A stretch of DNA of 8,120 bases from NCBI GenBank assembly GCA_009702465.1, contig WLHY01000035.1:1-8120 (forward strand). The letters are read 5' to 3'. This document shows, piece after piece, positions 5,258 through 8,120 of this stretch. Both the position numbers and the translations under genes were made by a program. Under the pieces are notes generated by a model. The model was not told the DNA's origin. It ran no database searches and saw nothing but the letters and a program-made list of their open reading frames with translations. The DNA comes from Actinomycetota bacterium. GTDB taxonomy: Bacteria; Actinomycetota; Actinomycetes; Nanopelagicales; Nanopelagicaceae. Each line of letters begins with the position of its first letter. Within the stretch, counting starts at the first letter, position 1.

Positions 5258-5258
5258 T
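5253..5258 (+). promoter_or_regulatory. Candidate leaderless -10 box (TACTCT) for the RNA methyltransferase gene
   Basis: TACTCT matches TANNNT and lies exactly seven bases (ACGACTT) before the GTG at 5266, mirroring the opposite strand's box-to-start distance. No ribosome binding site is found upstream of this GTG, which supports a leaderless transcript. No clear -35 is seen. Confidence 0.5.
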
Positions 5259-5265
5259 ACGACTT

Positions 5266-6468
5266 GTGGAATTAGACGCTGGCGAACGGTTAAAAGTAGG
5301 CGAAATTCTCGAGGTTGAAATCGGGCCCGTTGCTCATGGTGGACACTTTGTTGCCAGACATAATGGCCAGGTAATTTTTGTTAGACATGCAATTACTGGC
5401 GAGCGAGCAAAGATAAAGATCACAGCGGTTAATTCCAAGATTGCACATGCAGATCTTTTTGAATTATTAACCCCAGCACCAGAGCGGGTTTCTGTGCCAT
5501 GTAAGTACGCTGGAATTTGTGGCGGTTGCGACTTTCAACATATTTCATTAAACGCACAACTTAATTTCAAACGAGCGATAATTTTAGAGCAGTTCCTTCG
5601 GATCGGTAAAATTGATTTGATTGCAGAGGGCTTTGATCTACCTATGCATCAATTATCACCAGCTGATGGTCTGCACTGGCGAACCAGAATGGATTTTGCG
5701 GTCTCACCTCAAGGCAAGATTGGTTTTTTTGGTGCTCGAAGCAACTCTGTAATTGAGATTGATGATTGCTTAATTGCCGATGAACGCATGAAGGTTTCAG
5801 AGTTGGTAAATCGAAGTTGGAAATCAGATGCCAGAGTAGAGGTTGCGGTATCCAGCACTTCAGAGATTTCAGTTATGCGATCTGGTCGAAGTATTAGTGG
5901 GCCGACCCAATTAACGGAGCAGGTAGATGGAAACTCATTTCGAATTTCGCCACTAGCCTTTTGGCAAAGCCATCGAAATGCGCCAACAACATTAGTGAAA
6001 GCCGCCCTTGCACAGCTTGCAGCTAAACCTGGGGATTGGATTTGTGATCTCTACTCTGGAGTAGGTTTATTTGCTGCACAGATTTTGCATCAAGTTGGGC
6101 GACAAGGTGTAGTGACCTTAATTGAGAGCGATAAAACTGCAGTGGCTGATGCGAGAAAGATATTTAGCAAACATGAGAATGTAAGTATTTTTGCCGGATT
6201 AGTGGATCAACAGTTAGCCCAAGTAAAACGCGCCAACGCAATTTTGCTAGATCCACCTCGTACCGGAGCTGGGGAATCGGTAATCAAACAGATGGTGAAG
6301 TTAAGACCGCGAAAAATTGTTTATGTAGCGTGCGATCCTGCTGCGCTGGCCAGAGATGCTAAATATTTAAAAGAGAGTGGTTATAAGTTAGATCACATAG
6401 AGGGCTTCGATTTATTTCCAATGACTCAGCACATGGAATGCGTGGCTGGATTTTCACCAGCAAACTAG
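5266..6468 (+). CDS. TRAM-domain class I SAM-dependent RNA m5U methyltransferase (TrmA/RlmD family)
   Basis: A 400-aa protein with a TRAM RNA-binding domain (about 6-65), a [4Fe-4S] motif formed by Cys79, Cys85, Cys88 (CKYAGICGGCDFQH) and probably Cys168, and a C-terminal Rossmann methyltransferase domain. SAM motif I is DLYSGVGLFA (261-270) and motif IV is LLDPPRTG (327-334). The catalytic nucleophile is Cys356 in YVACDP, and the base Glu391 lies in FPMTQHMECV. All catalytic and cluster residues known from RlmD (RumA) are therefore present. The family makes 5-methyluridine in 23S rRNA or tRNA; which site is modified here cannot be decided from the sequence. The GTG start at 5266 follows a TACTCT box by seven bases. 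In mycobacteria this gene (Rv2689c) follows an APC-type transporter gene, absent here. Same strand as the aconitase gene 40 bases downstream. Confidence 0.94.
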   Translation: MELDAGERLKVGEILEVEIGPVAHGGHFVARHNGQVIFVRHAITGERAKIKITAVNSKIAHADLFELLTPAPERVSVPCKYAGICGGCDFQHISLNAQLNFKRAIILEQFLRIGKIDLIAEGFDLPMHQLSPADGLHWRTRMDFAVSPQGKIGFFGARSNSVIEIDDCLIADERMKVSELVNRSWKSDARVEVAVSSTSEISVMRSGRSISGPTQLTEQVDGNSFRISPLAFWQSHRNAPTTLVKAALAQLAAKPGDWICDLYSGVGLFAAQILHQVGRQGVVTLIESDKTAVADARKIFSKHENVSIFAGLVDQQLAQVKRANAILLDPPRTGAGESVIKQMVKLRPRKIVYVACDPAALARDAKYLKESGYKLDHIEGFDLFPMTQHMECVAGFSPAN

Positions 6469-6508
6469 TAAGATTTAGATATTCCCGTAGAAGAGTAGGT
6501 GGTTGGTT
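6469..6508 (+). promoter_or_regulatory. Gap with Shine-Dalgarno site ahead of aconitase
   Basis: These 40 bases carry AGGTGG (6497-6502), six bases before the aconitase ATG at 6509, a good ribosome binding site that fixes the start. TAAGAT at 6469-6474 resembles a -10 box and would give a leader of about 28 bases, but no matching -35 is seen. Aconitase may be expressed from this weak promoter, by read-through from the methyltransferase gene, or both. Confidence 0.5.
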
Positions 6509-8120
6509 ATGAGTAAAAACTCCTTTAACGCCAAAACCACCCTACAAGTTTCCGGCAAAGAGTATGAGATCTTTGATATTACTAACTTTGCCCAAGCAAA
6601 AGATCTACCTTTCTCCTTAAAAGTATTGCTAGAGAACTTATTGCGCACTGAGGATGGCGCAAATATCACCGCCGAACAGATAAAAGCCTTAGCCGCCTGG
6701 GACCCATCTGCTGAACCTGATACAGAGATTCAATTTACGCCAGCTCGTGTAATCATGCAGGATTTCACCGGCGTCCCTTGCATAGTTGATCTAGCAACTA
6801 TGCGAGAAGCAATAGTTGAATTAGGAGGAGATCCAACAAAGGTAAATCCACTCTCACCAGCTGAGTTAGTAATTGATCACTCAGTTATTGCCGATAAATT
6901 TGGAACACAGGATTCCTTTGAACAAAATACCGATATTGAGTATCAACGAAATCAAGAGCGTTACCGTTTTCTTCGCTGGGGACAAACTGCATTTGATGAG
7001 TTTAAGGTTGTTCCACCAGGAACTGGCATTGTCCACCAGGTAAATATCGAGTTTTTAGCTCGAGTAATTATGACCCGCAATGTTGATGGAAAGTTAAGAG
7101 CTTATCCAGATACGGTAGTTGGCACCGATTCACACACCACAATGGTTAATGGTTTAGGCGTCTTGGGTTGGGGAGTGGGCGGCATCGAAGCAGAGGCAGC
7201 GCTATTAGGCCAGCCTGTTTCAATGTTAATTCCAAAGGTAGTTGGCTTTAAATTAAGTGGAGAATTACCAACCGGCACAACCGCTACCGATCTAGTGTTA
7301 ACAATTACCGAAATGCTGCGCAAGCATGGTGTGGTTGGCAAGTTTGTCGAGTTTTATGGTCCTGGAGTTTCTGCACTTCCAATGGCTAATCGAGTAACTA
7401 TTGGAAATATGTCACCAGAGTACGGATCAACAGTTGCCATCTTCCCAATTGATGAAGAGAGCATTCGCTACCTGAAATTTACTGGGCGCAGTTCAGAGCA
7501 GCTAGAGCTTGTTGAAAAGTATGCCAAGGTAAATGGGTTATGGCATGACCCAGCGGCAGAGCCTAGATTTTCAGAAAAATTAGAGTTAAATCTCGCCACA
7601 ATAATTCCATCAATTGCTGGTCCAAAGCGACCACAAGATCGAATTGGTTTAATCGATGCTAAATCCGCTTATGAAAAAATCGCGCCAACATACTTCAGCG
7701 ATAAAACTAATAAGAGAAAGATTGATGTCAAGGTAAATGGCAAGGCAACAACTGTTACCAATGGTGATGTAGTAATTGCCTCCATTACTTCATGCACCAA
7801 CACCTCAAATCCTTCAGTAATGATTGGTGCAGCACTTCTTGCAAAGAAGGCGGTTGAGAAGGGGCTAAGTTCAAAACCTTGGGTTAAAACCACATTAGCT
7901 CCTGGTTCAAAGGTGGTCACCGGTTATTACGATCGATCAGGCCTAACGCCATATATGGAGAAGTTAGGTTTTAATTTAGTTGGTTATGGTTGTGTAACCT
8001 GTATTGGAAACTCAGGGCCTCTACCGATTGAAATCAGCAAGGCAATTAATGAGAATGATTTGGCTGTATCTGCAGTCTTATCTGGAAATAGAAACTTTGA
8101 GGGTCGAATCTCACCAGATG
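6509..8120 (+). CDS. acnA: Aconitate hydratase, AcnA/IRP1 type (3' end outside the window)
   Basis: The frame from ATG 6509 is open for 537 codons to the window edge with no stop or frameshift. Full AcnA proteins are about 900 aa, so roughly the first 60% is present and the C-terminal swivel domain is missing. It interconverts citrate and isocitrate via cis-aconitate in the TCA cycle. The protein shows [14 protein letters not shown] near the N-terminus, the substrate-site signature [18 protein letters not shown] starting at Gly205, and cluster cysteines Cys429 (SCTNTSNP), Cys495 and Cys498 ([11 protein letters not shown]). The 66- and 69-residue spacings equal those of human IRP1 (437, 503, 506). 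The visible sequence ends in [12 protein letters not shown], the lead-in to the C-terminal linker. The start is supported by AGGTGG six bases upstream and by a typical MSKNSF beginning. AcnA proteins can moonlight as RNA binders when the cluster is lost; nothing here tests that. Confidence 0.97.
   Translation, partial: MSKNSFNAKTTLQVSGKEYEIFDITNFAQAKDLPFSLKVLLENLLRTEDGANITAEQIKALAAWDPSAEPDTEIQFTPARVIMQDFTGVPCIVDLATMREAIVELGGDPTKVNPLSPAELVIDHSVIADKFGTQDSFEQNTDIEYQRNQERYRFLRWGQTAFDEFKVVPPGTGIVHQVNIEFLARVIMTRNVDGKLRAYPDTVVGTDSHTTMVNGLGVLGWGVGGIEAEAALLGQPVSMLIPKVVGFKLSGELPTGTTATDLVLTITEMLRKHGVVGKFVEFYGPGVSALPMANRVTIGNMSPEYGSTVAIFPIDEESIRYLKFTGRSSEQLELVEKYAKVNGLWHDPAAEPRFSEKLELNLATIIPSIAGPKRPQDRIGLIDAKSAYEKIAPTYFSDKTNKRKIDVKVNGKATTVTNGDVVIASITSCTNTSNPSVMIGAALLAKKAVEKGLSSKPWVKTTLAPGSKVVTGYYDRSGLTPYMEKLGFNLVGYGCVTCIGNSGPLPIEISKAINENDLAVSAVLSGNRNFEGRISPD

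Noticed and set aside
6445..6461. Hairpin GCTGG-N7-CCAGC at the end of the methyltransferase gene as a terminator
   Set aside because: Only five base pairs, inside the coding region (the codons for AGFSPA), and followed by AAACTAGTAAG rather than a T-run.
6475..6669. Minus-strand 64-aa open frame over the aconitase start
   Set aside because: It overlaps the conserved AcnA N-terminus and has no recognisable domain.
7102..7920. Two minus-strand open frames (7102-7341 and 7669-7920) opposite aconitase
   Set aside because: Antisense to highly conserved aconitase blocks. Their Thr/Pro/Val-rich residues simply mirror those codons.
1..8120. A defence system, mobile element, CRISPR array, prophage or biosynthetic cluster
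   Set aside because: I saw no transposase, integrase, toxin, nuclease, repeat array or tRNA. Every sizeable frame belongs to a recognised housekeeping or conserved actinobacterial family, and codon use looks uniform throughout.

Overview
The window reads as a piece of a streamlined, AT-leaning actinobacterial chromosome. The evidence is a set of families that are characteristic of, or largely confined to, Actinobacteria (DUF4193, DUF3093, DUF3159 and a paired TrkA/CeoB-CeoC module). It also includes AT-rich codon choice (frequent TTA, ATA, AAA, AAT), very short or overlapping gene junctions, and promoter-like TANNNT boxes placed 6-7 bases ahead of start codons, as in leaderless actinobacterial transcripts. 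A freshwater acI/Nanopelagicales-type organism fits this picture, but that assignment is an inference from style and gene content, not a measurement.

Layout. Bases 1-1351 (+): the 3' end of khpA, then rimM and trmD, tightly packed. This is the tail of the classic rpsP ribosome/tRNA maturation operon, and a terminator-like hairpin follows it. rplS, the usual next gene, is absent. Bases 1352-1465: a non-coding gap with the hairpin and an 18-bp palindrome. Bases 1466-1762 (+): a DUF4193 protein with two CxxC pairs, tail-to-tail with a DUF3093 membrane protein (1767-2228, -). Bases 2254-3913 (+): a hotdog thioesterase, dut and DUF3159, joined by two 4-base ATGA stop/start overlaps. Bases 3910-5233 (-): two TrkA/RCK-type K+ regulatory subunits. 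Bases 5266-6468 (+): a TRAM-domain, Fe-S, RlmD/TrmA-type RNA m5U methyltransferase. Bases 6509-8120 (+): an aconitase that runs off the window.

From memory, order and relative orientation from DUF4193 to the methyltransferase match Mycobacterium tuberculosis Rv2699c-Rv2689c. Several intervening genes (DUF3710, an OB-fold protein and an APC-type transporter among them) are missing and a thioesterase is present, which is what genome reduction of an ancestral block would give.

Functionally the window is housekeeping: translation machinery maturation, dUTP removal, K+ uptake control, RNA modification and the TCA cycle. I found no mobile element, CRISPR array, tRNA, rRNA or convincing new multi-gene system. 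The most interesting signals are the two very short divergent intergenic regions (25 and 32 bp), each with opposed TANNNT boxes, one of which also carries a symmetric inverted repeat. Next come the palindrome ahead of DUF4193, the synteny junction after trmD, and the gene-poor version of the dut-trkA block.
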